From Ctenopharyngodon idella (Eukaryota; Chordata; Actinopteri; Cypriniformes; Xenocyprididae), in the NCBI RefSeq assembly GCF_019924925.1, contig NC_067229.1, forward strand, positions 2,145,001 through 2,209,000: a stretch of 64,000 nt of DNA, given 5' to 3'. The translations under genes were made by a program, and so were the position numbers. The notes below the pieces were generated by a model. The model saw only the letters and a program-made list of their open reading frames with translations, was not told where the DNA came from and searched no databases. The first letter of the stretch is position 1; each line of letters opens with the position of its first letter. Shown here one piece after another: positions 11,691-22,830 of the stretch.

Positions 11691-13090
11691 TCCTGACTCA
11701 CGCGAACGCTTCTCCACTGCGTTAACACGGTGACGGGAAACCTGAGGTAGGTAAAGGACACTCTTTTATCCGCTCCCTGACGCTTCAGTCTGTACTCGAG
11801 CTTGTCAACCAGGTTCCATTACCCCTCCGACAGCCGCATCTATGAAATATAAAAAGCTTTAATGCAGCGCCCATGGGCAGCACGGCAACCCTGAACGCTG
11901 AGGTAAAGAGACACGCGATTGTTAATGGTAGCGCTGAAAGCGGAGCGTGACCTACTTCACCCCGGACAGTAAAACCGAACAAATACGCAGATAGACTATA
12001 AGTTATAAAATGTCATTATGCTTTATTTCAGATGGAGATGGTGTAAATGTAGTTAACACACACCCTGTCAGTGGCGATCTTAATACCTGACGGGCCTCAC
12101 GCTGGTCGAGTTAATAGCTGAGAAAACACATCTGTTCCTCACATCCATCTCAAATTATCATAATGTAGTACGCATTAATTTAAATTTAATTTCCATAGAT
12201 TGCAAAATGATAGATTAAAATATGTCTCCTATCCCATTTCATCAGTTATTGTACTGTAAAAACAACCTCTTCTGTTTATATCCGCACTGAGCATCATTAT
12301 ACCACCCTTCTAGGAAAATATAATTTTAGACCAAGTGTCTAAAAATGCTACAGCTCATAAACATCCCCAAAATGGCATATATTTTATTTCGCCCCCACCC
12401 AAGCGGATGTTGGGAAATAATTGCAAAACGCACTGTCCATCTGTTGACACAAACGCCCTGGCGAATCTCTAATGACCGAGCCGGGTCTAGTTTATCTCCA
12501 GCTGCCTGAGGTCACATGCCAGGTAAAATTGGCCCTTGTCTTGCTAACAATCTGACTAGCTATCCTCACCGTTTGTTGACATCTCAGCAAATTAAGCCCA
12601 CATCAGTGATGAGTTGTTCCAAGATTTGGAATTTGTTAGAGTTACTCAAGTTTGTGTTCAACCATCAACTTTGGACACAGTGGATGCTAACTGAAATTCA
12701 AAAGGGAGGGATTTGGAACAATCTACAGGCAGCAACAATGTGTATACACAAAACTTGACTCGCAATAGAGTTAGCATGATGCTAAGATAATGATACAATA
12801 CTCTGACAAGCATTGGACACAAATATTGGGCAAAATTGTACATTTTTTATTTAACTGAAAACTATTTTTTTTTGAAAACTTAAACTAGAGATGGGTCACG
12901 ATGACTGACTCATTAGCCAACAGCCAGCTTGCTGTTTAGTTACATTTACAGCGGTGCTAAGGTTTTTGTAGAGTTTTTTTGTAGAGGGGTTTTGCTTTAG
13001 CATGCTAACACAGTAACAGCTACAAATTTACAGCATTCAACAATAGATTCTTAGGCAATTACTGTCAGTCTCAAAATTTGAAACAGAAAT
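11691..13090. other. Unique sequence, no gene seen
   Basis: Positions 11760-11990 are GC-richer and unique. No repeat ends and no coding region were recognised. The 80-codon ORF at 12516 has no domain and no Kozak context. Confidence 0.4.
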
Positions 13091-13094
13091 CTTT

Positions 13095-13938
13095 GGGCCC
13101 TATTTTAACAATCTAAGCGCATGGTCTAATGTGCATGGTGCAGATGCACTTAGGGTGTGTCAGAATCCACTTTTGCTATAGTTTAACGACAGGAAAAATG
13201 GTCAGCGCGCCAGGCGCAGGGTCTAAAAGTGTTGTCCCTATTCTCTTATTGAGTCATGGGTGTTTTAGGCGTAATGTGCAATAAACCAATCAGGGTCTCA
13301 TCTCCCATTCCCTTTAAAAGCCAGTTGCGTTTGCGCCGTGGCGGATTCATTATTTATGTGGCAGAATTTGCAAGTGGAAAAACTGAACGCTTCTCTAGCG
13401 AGGAAACGGATCTGCTCATGCACGAGGTTAAAGCGCACGAGCAGGCCATGTATGGGTCAAGCCGGATTTCACCAAAGCCTTTTTATCTTTATACACAATA
13501 ATAATCTTTTACATTGTAATACTTTTATTTTTAATATTTGGCATGTTTGTGTGCTGCTGCACATCCCTGTGTGTGTAACAAACAGAGTGTACGCGCATTG
13601 TGCACCCACCTATAGACACATATTACTAACGCACCTTTAAATAACAAAAAAAATATTTGCGCCCATGGGCTTGCTGGTCTGAAAACGAGGTGTGTTCAGG
13701 TGCATTGTTGGCGTGTAGCTATTTTGAGGCAACTGAAACAGACTGCGCCACTAACCAACAAAAACCTGGTCTAAAGTCAATGGCGCAGTCATTTTCAGTT
13801 GCCCATTGGCGCGCAAATGCATTTGCTATTTAAACAACGTGGCGCAGGACGTGTAAATGATAACTGCATCGGGCTGAAACTTAAAAAACACTTGCGTTGC
13901 GCCTGCCGCCGCATTGCGCCAGGTGTATGATAGGGCCC
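13095..13938 (+). mobile_element. PIF/Harbinger-like element, non-autonomous
   Basis: The left end gggccctattttaac and the right end, reverse-complemented, gggccctatcatacacc share a gggccctat terminus. Both sub-ends are rich in gcgca words typical of this fish family. The flanking trinucleotides are ttt (13092-13094) and tta (13939-13941), close to but not an exact TWA duplication. The interior keeps a remnant of a Myb/SANT-like reading frame, the second protein of PIF/Harbinger transposons, which is the main reason for this class. No DDE nuclease frame is visible, so the copy cannot move on its own. Confidence 0.68.
13376..13465 (+). pseudogene. Myb/SANT-like domain remnant of a Harbinger element
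   Basis: About 30 residues starting GKTERFSSEETDLLMHEV and ending MYGSSR match in character the N-terminal helix of Myb/SANT-like DNA-binding proteins carried by PIF/Harbinger transposons. The pattern is R-F-x-x-E-E-x-x-x-L followed by an acidic-basic helix and a YG motif. The same fold occurs in host proteins such as TSNARE1 and NAIF1. The frame is open from 13256 to 13501 (81 codons), but its upstream part looks like chance translation and the domain's second and third helices are missing. It is probably the first coding segment of a decayed gene. The family match is from memory and unchecked. Confidence 0.45.
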
Positions 13939-13994
13939 TTAGAGTGATGCATCGTGTCTTGAAACTTTTGGGTCTTTTAAAAATAAAAAAAAGC

Positions 13995-14335
13995 TTTAAA
14001 GTCGTCGTGAAATGGGATGAAAAATGAAAAGTTGAGCTCATCTTTTCTTCCTTATTGTGTCGTATATCCGAGTGAAACGGCTTCTGGAACAAGAACAAAT
14101 GTAGGGCGGGGCTTGATTTTCTCCATTGGGAATTGATTGGATGGTCGTGGTTTGCTATTGGTGGATCTCATGTGAGTGACAGGTTGCCCCACCCTCGTCA
14201 TCGGAGAAGAGAAGAGATGTCGCTGCAAGAGGGAAGAGAAGTTATTCTCATTCAAGATTGCAAGGAACATGAATTTAAAACAATATGTGGATAAATCATT
14301 TGTAATTGTCCATTTTGATTTCATGGTGACTTTAA
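13995..14335. mobile_element. TIR element, cyprinid 'aaagtcaccatgaaat' family
   Basis: The left end tttaaagtcgtcgtgaaat and the right end, reverse-complemented, gttaaagtcaccatgaaat match at most positions. The interior blocks gattggatggtcgtgg and tctcatgtgagtgacagg are ones I recognise from zebrafish and carp interspersed repeats. Overlapping ORFs of 61-90 codons on both strands are products of the repeat. It lies about 55 bases downstream of the Harbinger-like element. Confidence 0.6.
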
Positions 14336-14439
14336 CCTACACGTACCTTGATATTCAGTAGTGTGGCATTATTCGTATTTGTGCTGTAGGTCAAGCATGA
14401 ATTCGGGCTATTTGTTCCTCCTACAGAAGATCTTTGTTA

Positions 14440-14630
14440 TTGGTGTAAGCCCCTGAAGCCCGGGGCTCCCGCAGAGCTGGACTCTCACCATTTCATCAGA
14501 ATCAGGAGAAATCAAAGCGTGGGGGACGTCGCTGTCAGGGCGGCCCGCAGGTCGACTGATCCACGGGCTTTGATGTGCACAGACGCCATGTCATGGACAG
14601 TCACCTCCGGGCCAGATGGACGCTTTTGAA
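14440..14630. promoter_or_regulatory. Candidate regulatory element with paired TCF/LEF words
   Basis: A GC-rich, non-repetitive patch between AT-rich flanks. It holds atcaaag (14511-14517) and ctttgat (14568-14574), the two orientations of the TCF/LEF core, about 50 bases apart. No ORF explains the composition. Calling it an enhancer is inference. Such 7-bp words arise by chance, and conservation is untested. Confidence 0.22.
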
Positions 14631-14869
14631 GTAGAATATGAGAGATATAGTCAATACAAAAATATATGATATATTATTCATAAAATCAATCAGTGAGTTT
14701 TACACAGACATTTATTTTTCATCCCTGATCAAGAAAATGGCAAATGATTGGAACAAAATGGACTGCAATCAAATACTAGACCTCCAGGGCCTTTGCTTTT
14801 CAGACAGCCATCACAACAGCTGGACATGATGGTCAGTTTGAGCTTGTTTTAAGTAATTCCAGGAAAAAA
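14631..14869. other. Unique sequence
   Basis: Contains a 63-codon ORF at 14638 with no domain. Nothing else recognised. Confidence 0.35.
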
Positions 14870-15440
14870 GAACCAACATTTCTATTTTCTGTCAAATTGC
14901 CTTAATAACAGATTTAAAGAAATAAGAATATTCAAACCGTAAACTAAATGAAAAATAGAAATTGAAATTATTAACTGGAAAACTAAAAGAAAAAGAAAAA
15001 CTAAATAATAACCTAATAAAAACCTAATAAAAGCATGTAACTAAATTACTAAAAAATAAACTAAAATTAACATGAAAACTAAAAATAAAAGCTAATTCAA
15101 AATATTAATAAAACTAAAATACAGTGATACACAGTTTTTCTTTTAGTTATTTGAAAAAAATACATATTTTTTGATTATTAATATTACTATTAGGACTATA
15201 AAATTAATAGAATTAATTTATTATAGAAAATAATATATTAAAATATAGTATATAATTAATAATATTTTGTTTTAATTTGTATTAAAAAGTATAAAAATAT
15301 ATTTTTAACTATATTTTTGTTAAGTTGTATTATGTGCAAAAAAAGGCTAAATTCAAAGTATTATTTTAAAAGTATTTCAAAATGTATAACTATAAGATGA
15401 TATTGTTTTATTCAGTTATTTAATTCTACTTAATTTTTTC
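14870..15440. repeat. AT-rich low-complexity region with aactaaaa words
   Basis: Positions 14930-15130 repeat actaaaa, aacctaataaaa and aaataaaagctaattc words, like a known diffuse vertebrate AT minisatellite. Positions 15150-15430 are simple A/T-rich DNA. No coding capacity. Confidence 0.6.
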
Positions 15441-15639
15441 AGCAGTACAGCTCTAAGCCATTTATACAGGTACTGAAAAATGCAGTTTGTAGCATTGCTA
15501 ATTTTAGTCAGTTTCTCCCCTACACTGATTACCATGGTATTTTTTGTTAGTGACACTATCTTTCATGGTTTAGATTACAGCTTGAAAAGACTGTAGAATA
15601 AAAACAGCCAGCGCTACCCCCAAACATCTCCTCACTCCA

Positions 15640-16110
15640 GATCTCCTAATATGCATAAAGACACGTATAGCCCAGTTAAATTATGGCAGCGTTAATCAAG
15701 ACGGGGAAGAGGCTGTCCTTTCGATGGAGATGCCGATGCATTACCCAAATGGCTCAATGACTCAGCGTAATTCTCCAAAGAGACCCTCAGCTGATGGCAG
15801 GGCTTCATCTGCGGCGCTCCGTCACACTTGCCGAAACTATCAAATGAGTTTGCTTAATGAGCGCCGCGGTGAGCGAAAGCTGTAGTTGGATGGTAGGAAG
15901 CAGCCGAGTGGAGTGGAGGGTAGATTCATTCACAAAATGAAAAGCTCTGGCACCAAATTAAATTACTGGTGGAATGGAATTATGGGGGCGGTGTAGTCAG
16001 CACCAGCGCACCGTTGGAAAGCAATACCGCTAAAAGCCTTTCAGTGGATTAATGTGAGCCCACACCTCCCCCAACGCGTCATGTTTCCCTGCCTCTTGTT
16101 TTGTCATCTA
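15640..16110. other. Unique, balanced-composition block; candidate conserved non-coding element
   Basis: About 470 bases of near-50% GC sequence between AT-rich flanks, with no repeats and stops in every frame. It includes tgactcagc (15758-15766, an AP-1/MAF-like word) and several ttaat/aattac homeodomain-like cores. The texture resembles fish conserved non-coding elements, but conservation has not been tested. Confidence 0.25.
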
Positions 16111-16309
16111 CCCAAGGTGCTTATAAACTCCAGCATCTCGAGATGACGTGCTCACTGTTAGCAACAACAGTTCCGTTTTTGGATACAAAATTCTGCAGTC
16201 GTTGCCAACCTGAAAGATAATTGTAATGGAGTCAGTGTCAAACTTAGCTAAGTAGCAAGCTGCTAGTAAAAAGTAGTTAACTACACTGAAGCTATTGTCC
16301 GATTATCAG

Positions 16310-16560
16310 ATGAAAACAGTGATTAACTAATTACTTTAAAGTAGGTGTAATGTGTTCTGACACATTTGTTTGAAAAGCTTGTAAATTTTTAGAAAACTGC
16401 ATAAATGTAAGTGTTGCCCAAGAAAAAAAATACGTCACAACTTTTAGCTATTTGCTGTACTTGGTTCCTCACTGTGTTTTAATTTGTAATAAAAGGTTTT
16501 CTTGTAAAGTTCGTCAATCTTTTCAGTGTAGAAGATAAACTGTTTTGGGAAAGAACTTAA
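16310..16560 (+). repeat. Degenerate repeat, copy A
   Basis: Shares ordered words with 18225-18350: gttctgac(a/t)c..cacatttg, aagcttgtaaa, aataaaggtttt-like text and actgttttggaaagaa-like text. Diverged copies of one AT-rich unit. A weaker third copy lies at 19735-19800. Confidence 0.45.
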
Positions 16561-16799
16561 TTCTTGTTGCGATACAGAAAATGTGTAAGACTGATGCTGG
16601 ACTGTCTAGACCAAGAGAGGGCTACTCTTTGAGAAAACAAAGGAAATTAACATTTGAACTCTCTCTTGCAAAATTAGCATCCCCATCCGAGACGCAATCA
16701 CACCAAGTCAATCACCTCAGCATTGCCTTAATCTACATTTCCTTTCCTTCACCCCCCTCTTCCCCCATCTCTTCTCTCTACATGCAGAGATGACCTGAA

Positions 16800-17960
16800 A
16801 TTCACCCAAAATCTATATGGTTTAATGTGAACAGTTATCATACAACATTATACATGTTTGGTATCATTTGAAATGTCTCAGTGCGACTGGTCTCATTCCC
16901 ACAGAAGTACACCAGAAGGTAATAAAGGTTTTAAGATTTTAGAGGTATTTTGCTCTCTGTAATGGGTGTGTCCACCATCATAGGGTCTTTCATGCAAATG
17001 GCCTTCTGTCCTCAAAAGGTGTAAACTACTCAGTCTAGGACCCTGATTAATGCAAATTCCCATTGTGAACTCATGTTTCCATTTGAAAGAAGTTTATGTC
17101 TTGGTCTGAGTATTTAAAGAGATGTTAGATACTCAGCAATGTGCATTTTCCTAATGTCAGGTATGCATCTTTTACTCTGTTTCTGAGCATCTGATGTTTT
17201 GTATTGATCATCTTTGAATTGATTATGTAATTGGCATTATACATTTACCTGACTAATAAATTGTTATATTTGACTTAATTCTGACGTACTCTGAAATTAC
17301 TGACTCTAGTAGATTATAAATCCATAATCCCACAAATCGACGCTCAGGTTAGTAATGGACTAAAGTACAGTTTAGGTGGAGCACACTGGCATTAGTTATG
17401 TATGCTTAGACTGTGTAGGCTAATAATGGTTCAGAACCATTTCCGTTCAGAACAACATAGTGTTGTCAGACCAATCTGAATAGAGTGAGTCTCAACCTCT
17501 GATTATTGTAATATTATTCTAACTAAATGTACGGTGGAAACCACGTCATGATTATATAAAGTTACCATTAGAAAGGTTAGATTGGTCAGCTTGGTTCTAT
17601 GGTAATGGTCATGACCTCTGGTTAGATATAGTCTTGCTTTAATTCAGTGTGTTCAGATCTATGGGGACTAAATAACGTACTTTTAGAAATAAGCAAGCAT
17701 GGGGCGGCGTCTAAAAGTATTAGTCATCGCCTCTGTCTAATGACCAAGACTGACAAGTTTGTGTATATGAGATTGTATACCCGGCCGGTGCGAGACTCAA
17801 AGCGTTATAAGAATCCGAATAAACAAGTACAGTAAGAGCAAAGAGTTAAACAGAATAATCAAATGTAGAGCTAAATTATTATACAAATGACCAATAATCA
17901 GTTGAAATTCTAAATTAAATTTAAGGTCATAATAAAATGGAGTCAGATAAAAGTTTACTT
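16800..17960 (+). mobile_element. Possible LTR-retroelement relic
   Basis: A non-repetitive block with LTR-like order: a TATA-like tatttaaa near 17111, an aataaa signal at 17255-17260 followed by a T/G-rich stretch, then leader-like unique sequence to about 17960. It interrupts the degenerate repeat seen on both sides (copies at 16310 and 18060). I could not identify paired LTR ends, a primer-binding site or gag/pol/env frames, so this is only a suggestion. It could equally be unique host DNA. Confidence 0.22.
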
Positions 17961-18059
17961 GGAATTAAACTACTTTGCCACACTGAAAAGACCGAACGCA
18001 CAAGAAACCTTCCCCGTCCTGTGGGAAACCGCCGTTGGGCCGACTGGGCAGGCCTTACA

Positions 18060-18490
18060 AATGTAATTAGCGGGAAAAGTTTGTAACGTCACAACTTTTT
18101 GTTACTCACTCAACGACAATGGCTCTTACGTTCTTCACTGTCTTTTACAAAATGTTGACGCTAATATCTTACAAAAAACTTGTAAAGTTTATAAATCTAA
18201 AAAAAGTAACTCTATTACAACGATTTTTAGATGTTCTGACTCGCACATTTGACTCCAGTATCTTTTAAATAAAGGTTTTATAAGGAAAAAAGCTTGTAAA
18301 GTTATTAAATCTTTACAATGTAACAGATACACTGTTTTGGAAAGAATTTAATAGCTGTTAAGTTATTGCACTTGCCAATACTGGCTTGTATAAAGATGTT
18401 TTAGCTTGCATGTTTTGTCCAACATCTTAAAAAAAGTTGTTATTGTGGAAAAAAAACTTGCATAAATGTAAAAGCTACATTCTTTTGAAA
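18060..18490 (+). repeat. Degenerate repeat, copies B
   Basis: Internally repetitive: acttgtaaagtttataaatct and gcttgtaaagttattaaatct occur about 115 bases apart, with ttttacaaaatgttgacg and ttcttcactgtcttttac words that recur at 19715-19750. Related to the copy at 16310. Confidence 0.5.
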
Positions 18491-18681
18491 AACGTTTAAC
18501 TATCCAAGATCAAAAAGCACTCATAATATACATTGCACATCACCGCATTTCTCAAAGCGTCTGAAACGATTTGTTTGAATATTCAGTCTCTCTAAACCCT
18601 TACTTTCCGTGAGATTCCTCTGCTCTGATTGGTCAGAAGGCCTAGTCTGTTCTGATTGGTCAGTTCTCAGCACTTGATACA

Positions 18682-19376
18682 CAGTAGCCGCATTTCCATT
18701 ACCCTTTGAATTGCGCAAATTGAAATTGAAAATTGAAAATACGCCCAATGGAAACACGTCAATTTCGCAAAAAGTCCCATATATCTCAAAAAAGATTTTA
18801 TGCTCGCATGAGGTGGTTTTTTAGGCAATTCGAAAAAGGAATTTTTCGCAAAACTGCAATGGAAACAGTTTTTTCACATTTACAGGTCACCTGCCATATG
18901 TAAAAGTCGGTCATTCTTTAAAGAGGGTGCGGTATGTTTGGACAGAAGATGAGAGTTCTTCATTAAACTCATAAAAGACAAAAGTATTACGGGACTACTG
19001 GATTGTAAACAACAAAGAAATGCCACAATTTGAATTTATCAAGACCTCGAAGCAGATAGGAGGGAGAAACACCCTGAAACACCTTGTACATGGCCGCTCC
19101 CAAGTATAAGGGGCTTTCCTTGCCATAAACGCTTGGATAACACTGCCTACATCTCCTTTGATTAAAAATAATGGCTGGTGCAGTGGCTGGGATGTACGTA
19201 AACCTACCAACATCCGTTGCCATGATTTTTGGAATGAATTATCGCGAGGAAAAAAAGTAATTTTAGTCACATAACATCGGTTAATGGAAACGCCGTCATT
19301 TCGCAATAGTTTTTTAATCAATATTTAGAAAATATCGCAAAAGTTTTGCACAAATATGTAATGGAAACGTGGCTAG
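18682..19376. mobile_element. TIR element, 'tagccgcatttccatt' family
   Basis: The left end tagccgcatttccattac and the right end, reverse-complemented, tagccacgtttccattac agree except for two positions. Sub-terminal words (atggaaac, aaaaattcgc, cgcaaaa) recur inward on both sides. The flanks do not give a clean 8-bp duplication. Two overlapping minus-strand ORFs of 78 and 108 codons lie inside, but no transposase motif is visible. Just upstream, tctgattggtcag occurs twice (about 18625 and 18651), a pair of CCAAT-type words. Confidence 0.6.
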
Positions 19377-19559
19377 TGATATGAACAGTAACAATGACAT
19401 CGGTTTTACTGTATCAATCTCATCAAAGTGGATTTGTTTTGGCAGCAGAAAACAGCGTCTTCTTGACATGAACACGAACCAAACTCTTCCAGTCTCAGAG
19501 ACAACCACAGTGTTTGGGGGTCAAAGTAGACGTTCGTCAGCAGCCAATTAAAACCATAG

Positions 19560-20440
19560 GCTGGCATTATGCAAATTTGTTACAAACCTACGTAGGTTCG
19601 TGCAAGAAATGAGACTGGAATTACTGGCGACTCGTTTCAGGCAGTTCAGAATCAACTCTTTCTTTTAGGAGACAATAACTTTATTTGTTGTGCACTTTGA
19701 TATTTAAAACTCTTACCTTCTTCATTGTCTTTTACTAAATTTTAAATGTTCTGACTTGTATGTTTGATTTACGTTAGTTTAACAAAAATGTAATAATTAA
19801 AGTATATACATTTTAAAAAAAAAAAAAATAAACATAGGTAGTTACTCACCAGCACTGGTTGTGCTGTTGTGAAGATCTGTAGACGCACTGACTCACATGT
19901 TCTGACTCACTCACCTCTGAAAGTTTTAATATCTAAAAAAAAACTGAAGCTGAAGAAGTTGAACAAACTAAATCACTGCCAATAGTTCAACATCAAAAGC
20001 CAGCTTATAGACAGTGAAGAAATGACAGAGTAGTTTGTGTGCAGCCGAGAACAGTAGCGCTTTTGAGGCCACGTGATCCAAGGACAAGGCAAGCAATTCA
20101 AGGATCAATTCTGGTTTAACAGCTTGTGAACAATAATAATAATTCCATATCTGAAGGGAAGAATATCCTGCTTTTGTGGGTGTTTGTTCGTGTAGAAAAA
20201 GCTGGGCATTCTTTTCTTGTCGGTGTACAAAGACACATACACACTAGACGCAATGACACATCGAAAAAACACAAACCTCACTATTGCTCAATGCGAATCG
20301 GGCAGTTAGCGTGGCCTTTACATTTACAATCCAGAAAAGGTGTTGCACAAATGTACTACCAATTTCGCATAACCTGAGTAATTCTTGGTGACAAACGACA
20401 GTCAGAAATATATTGGTCATGGCAGCTAGCTCAAACTAGA
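19560..20440. other. Mostly unique sequence, A-rich run
   Basis: A poly-A run of about 15 lies at 19814-19828. The degenerate repeat of 16310/18060 reaches about 19800. The 83-codon ORF at 20126 has no recognisable domain. Confidence 0.35.
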
Positions 20441-20446
20441 GCACTG

Positions 20447-21552
20447 TGACGGTTTTTCCTGGGTCAAAAATGGCCTTCGGTGGTGACAGACATGGTCATC
20501 CACACAAACAGTAAAAAGTGCCCTACCACGTGATCTGCGAGCCCAATACTGACAATAAAGTACCCTTTCGCTCTCACTGTAATTCTTTCTTGCCCTCTTT
20601 GCAAAAAAATCTGTGATTTCATAGCTTTCGAAGAGAAGATGCTTCTTTGCTAGACCTGAAAATGATTTTGGTATGTATAATAATAATAATCAGCATTAAA
20701 AAGTTACATTAACTAATAATCTAATTTTCTACCATATACAATTGAATGTACCTAGCTAACAACAGCTTGCTTTTTTCTGGTTTCACTTCACTCCAGTCTA
20801 AACTAACTGATTTTATAGGTAGGCCTAATTTACTACACATTGTCATTTAAATAACCTCAAAATACTGTAGATTATTATGGCAAATTTTACTAACCACTCT
20901 TGCTAAATGGGGTAAGCACACTTATGTTCTCATTTCAGAGTTGTTCGAGTAAATGATTCGTTATAGACCGTGTGGACAGATCAGTTGTTTTCATGATTCA
21001 TTAAAATGAACCTGTTCAAATGAGTCATTAGGTCACAAATCAGACATTAGCGGACGTTGACGCGTTGCGTGTGAATCGCGACTGTCATCGCAAAAGATTT
21101 GTCAACACAGAAAACACTTCATCACTGGATAGGATTTTCTTTTTGTTTACTGAAAGTGTGGTTTATGTCAGCTGCATGTGCGGGACGCCTGTCAGAGAAG
21201 ATGAAGTGACGTTCTTTTGAGCACTATTCACACCCAGCGGTAATTCACGAGGCGCATTCGGAGAATGTTTTTCCTAAAACATGGATCCGGTCTTCCGAAC
21301 TTTTAGCATCGTGTCAGTTGATTTAGATTATTATGTGCGAGGGTGAGAGAGAGCAAAGACAGCTTACTTTGAAGACAGAGAGAGTTTGCGTGCACGAGGG
21401 AGGAGCTCTCTGATCGTTCTGTCCGTCAGCGCAGCAGTCATCTGCATCACTAATAAACAACTCTCAATAACTGATCAAGTAAGGCTTTGGCGGAACAAAA
21501 ATTCGTTTTGGTGGCTGCCAAAAAAATTTCAATGTAGGAAAACCCCTGTGTG
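20447..21552. mobile_element. Possible hAT-like element
   Basis: The left margin reads cggtttttcctgggtcaaaa and the right margin, reverse-complemented, ggggttttcctacattgaaa. The sub-terminal words ccttcggtggtg and ggcagccacc are also similar. Interior text with gttcaaatgagtcatt resembles fish hAT interiors. No matching 8-bp target duplication is seen and no transposase frame is present, so limits and class are uncertain. Confidence 0.3.
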
Positions 21553-21909
21553 ATAAAGATGCCAGAGCTCATCAGCGCGACCTAAACACATCAGAGTAAT
21601 GGTCATTTTGATGGACTGACATTGATGGATTGCTGTGGGAGCGGCAGAGGTTAGTTGTCACAACGAGCGAGAAAGGTTGACATGGAGCAGCTAAATCTAA
21701 AACCTCCGGGGAATCACCCATTTTAAACAAATGCCAAACAGAGGAGAATCTGTGACAGAGATTGTAATAAAACAAGAATCAACATTAGCTTGGTGAGAAT
21801 TGAGAGATATGAAATGTAAAAGAGTGACGTGGAGATGGTGGTGGTTTTATTACTCAACAAGTGAGTATAGTATTGTATTGAACAGATAAATTGCCATACT
21901 GTATGTAAC

Positions 21910-22190
21910 TCTCTAATGGTGTTTGCACACCAAAAGCCAAGCGAATATTCACATCGCGTTACTCTCTCGCAAAAATACTAGTTTTTCGTGTCACTCGCGC
22001 GAATAAAAACATTGCGCAATGAGGAGTGTCTTCACGCACATCATTAACAACATTTCTTCGCGGCAATCGCGCTGGCTAATTTGCGTCATTTCCGTTGCCC
22101 GACACAAATTTGCGTCTATTTGCGTCTTAGCATTGACTTTGAATGTAATCTACCCGCGCAAATAATTAACTTCGCTTTGTAAAGCATTAT
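21910..22190. repeat. MITE fragment, gcg-rich
   Basis: Begins gtgtttgcacaccaaaagcc and is rich in cgcgcgaata, tttgcgtc and ttgcg words. This texture is shared by a fish MITE family whose ends read 'tgtttgcacacc'. The opposite end is missing or decayed. Confidence 0.42.
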
Positions 22191-22430
22191 CTATTGTGAA
22201 GGCTCATTTGATTGTGGTTGTTGTAGCGCTGTGCTAGAATTTTTGTTTTTTTTAAATTACTGAAAATAAATCTGAAAAATCTGAAATCTCTAGCACTCAT
22301 TCGGATATCAGGAATTGATTCGACCATTAATTTTTTTAAATCATATTTTAGAGGTACACTATTCACCTTTTGGCCCTCTAGTGGTTAAAAAACAAAAACT
22401 GCATGCATTTTGCGGAGCAGTATTGGCCGA

Positions 22431-22465
22431 AATCACATACTCTCTTAAGTAGGTACTTATTTTGA
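22431..22465 (+). repeat. Dispersed 'actctcttaagtaggtact' repeat
   Basis: The stretch aaatcacatactctcttaag followed by taggtactta recurs with two changes at 29699-29729. It is probably the end of a dispersed element. Confidence 0.45.
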
Positions 22466-22554
22466 ATAAGTATTTACTTCACGACCACTAAAAAAGTACT
22501 CGATTTTTTTTTGCATAACAACAACCCCGTTCACACTGATCTGCGTTAATGAAT

Positions 22555-22830
22555 AAAAATGCTGTATTCTGCTGCCAGACCAGTAGATGGCGATGTCACT
22601 TTATAAAGAAACACTACAGGTAATACGCATGTGCATGATGCCACCGTTTTCACAAATTCACGTTTTTGTAGTTTACATAGAGACGATAATGGTATCTTTT
22701 TCAAAAATATTTGCATTTTCAGGCCCCAAAAATGCCGTTGTCATGTAAAACAATGACCAAAACGCATAAAAAGTTTTCAGTTTTTAGTTGGAAACAGTGT
22801 CGTGTAAATGTCCCCTCATTAAACTCAACA
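22555..22830. repeat. DNA-transposon end fragment
   Basis: The right margin, reverse-complemented, reads ggggacatttacacgacac, then tccaactaaaaactgaaaac, a terminus I recognise from a common fish MITE. The left side has agatggcgatgtcact. The matching left terminus is not clear. Confidence 0.42.
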
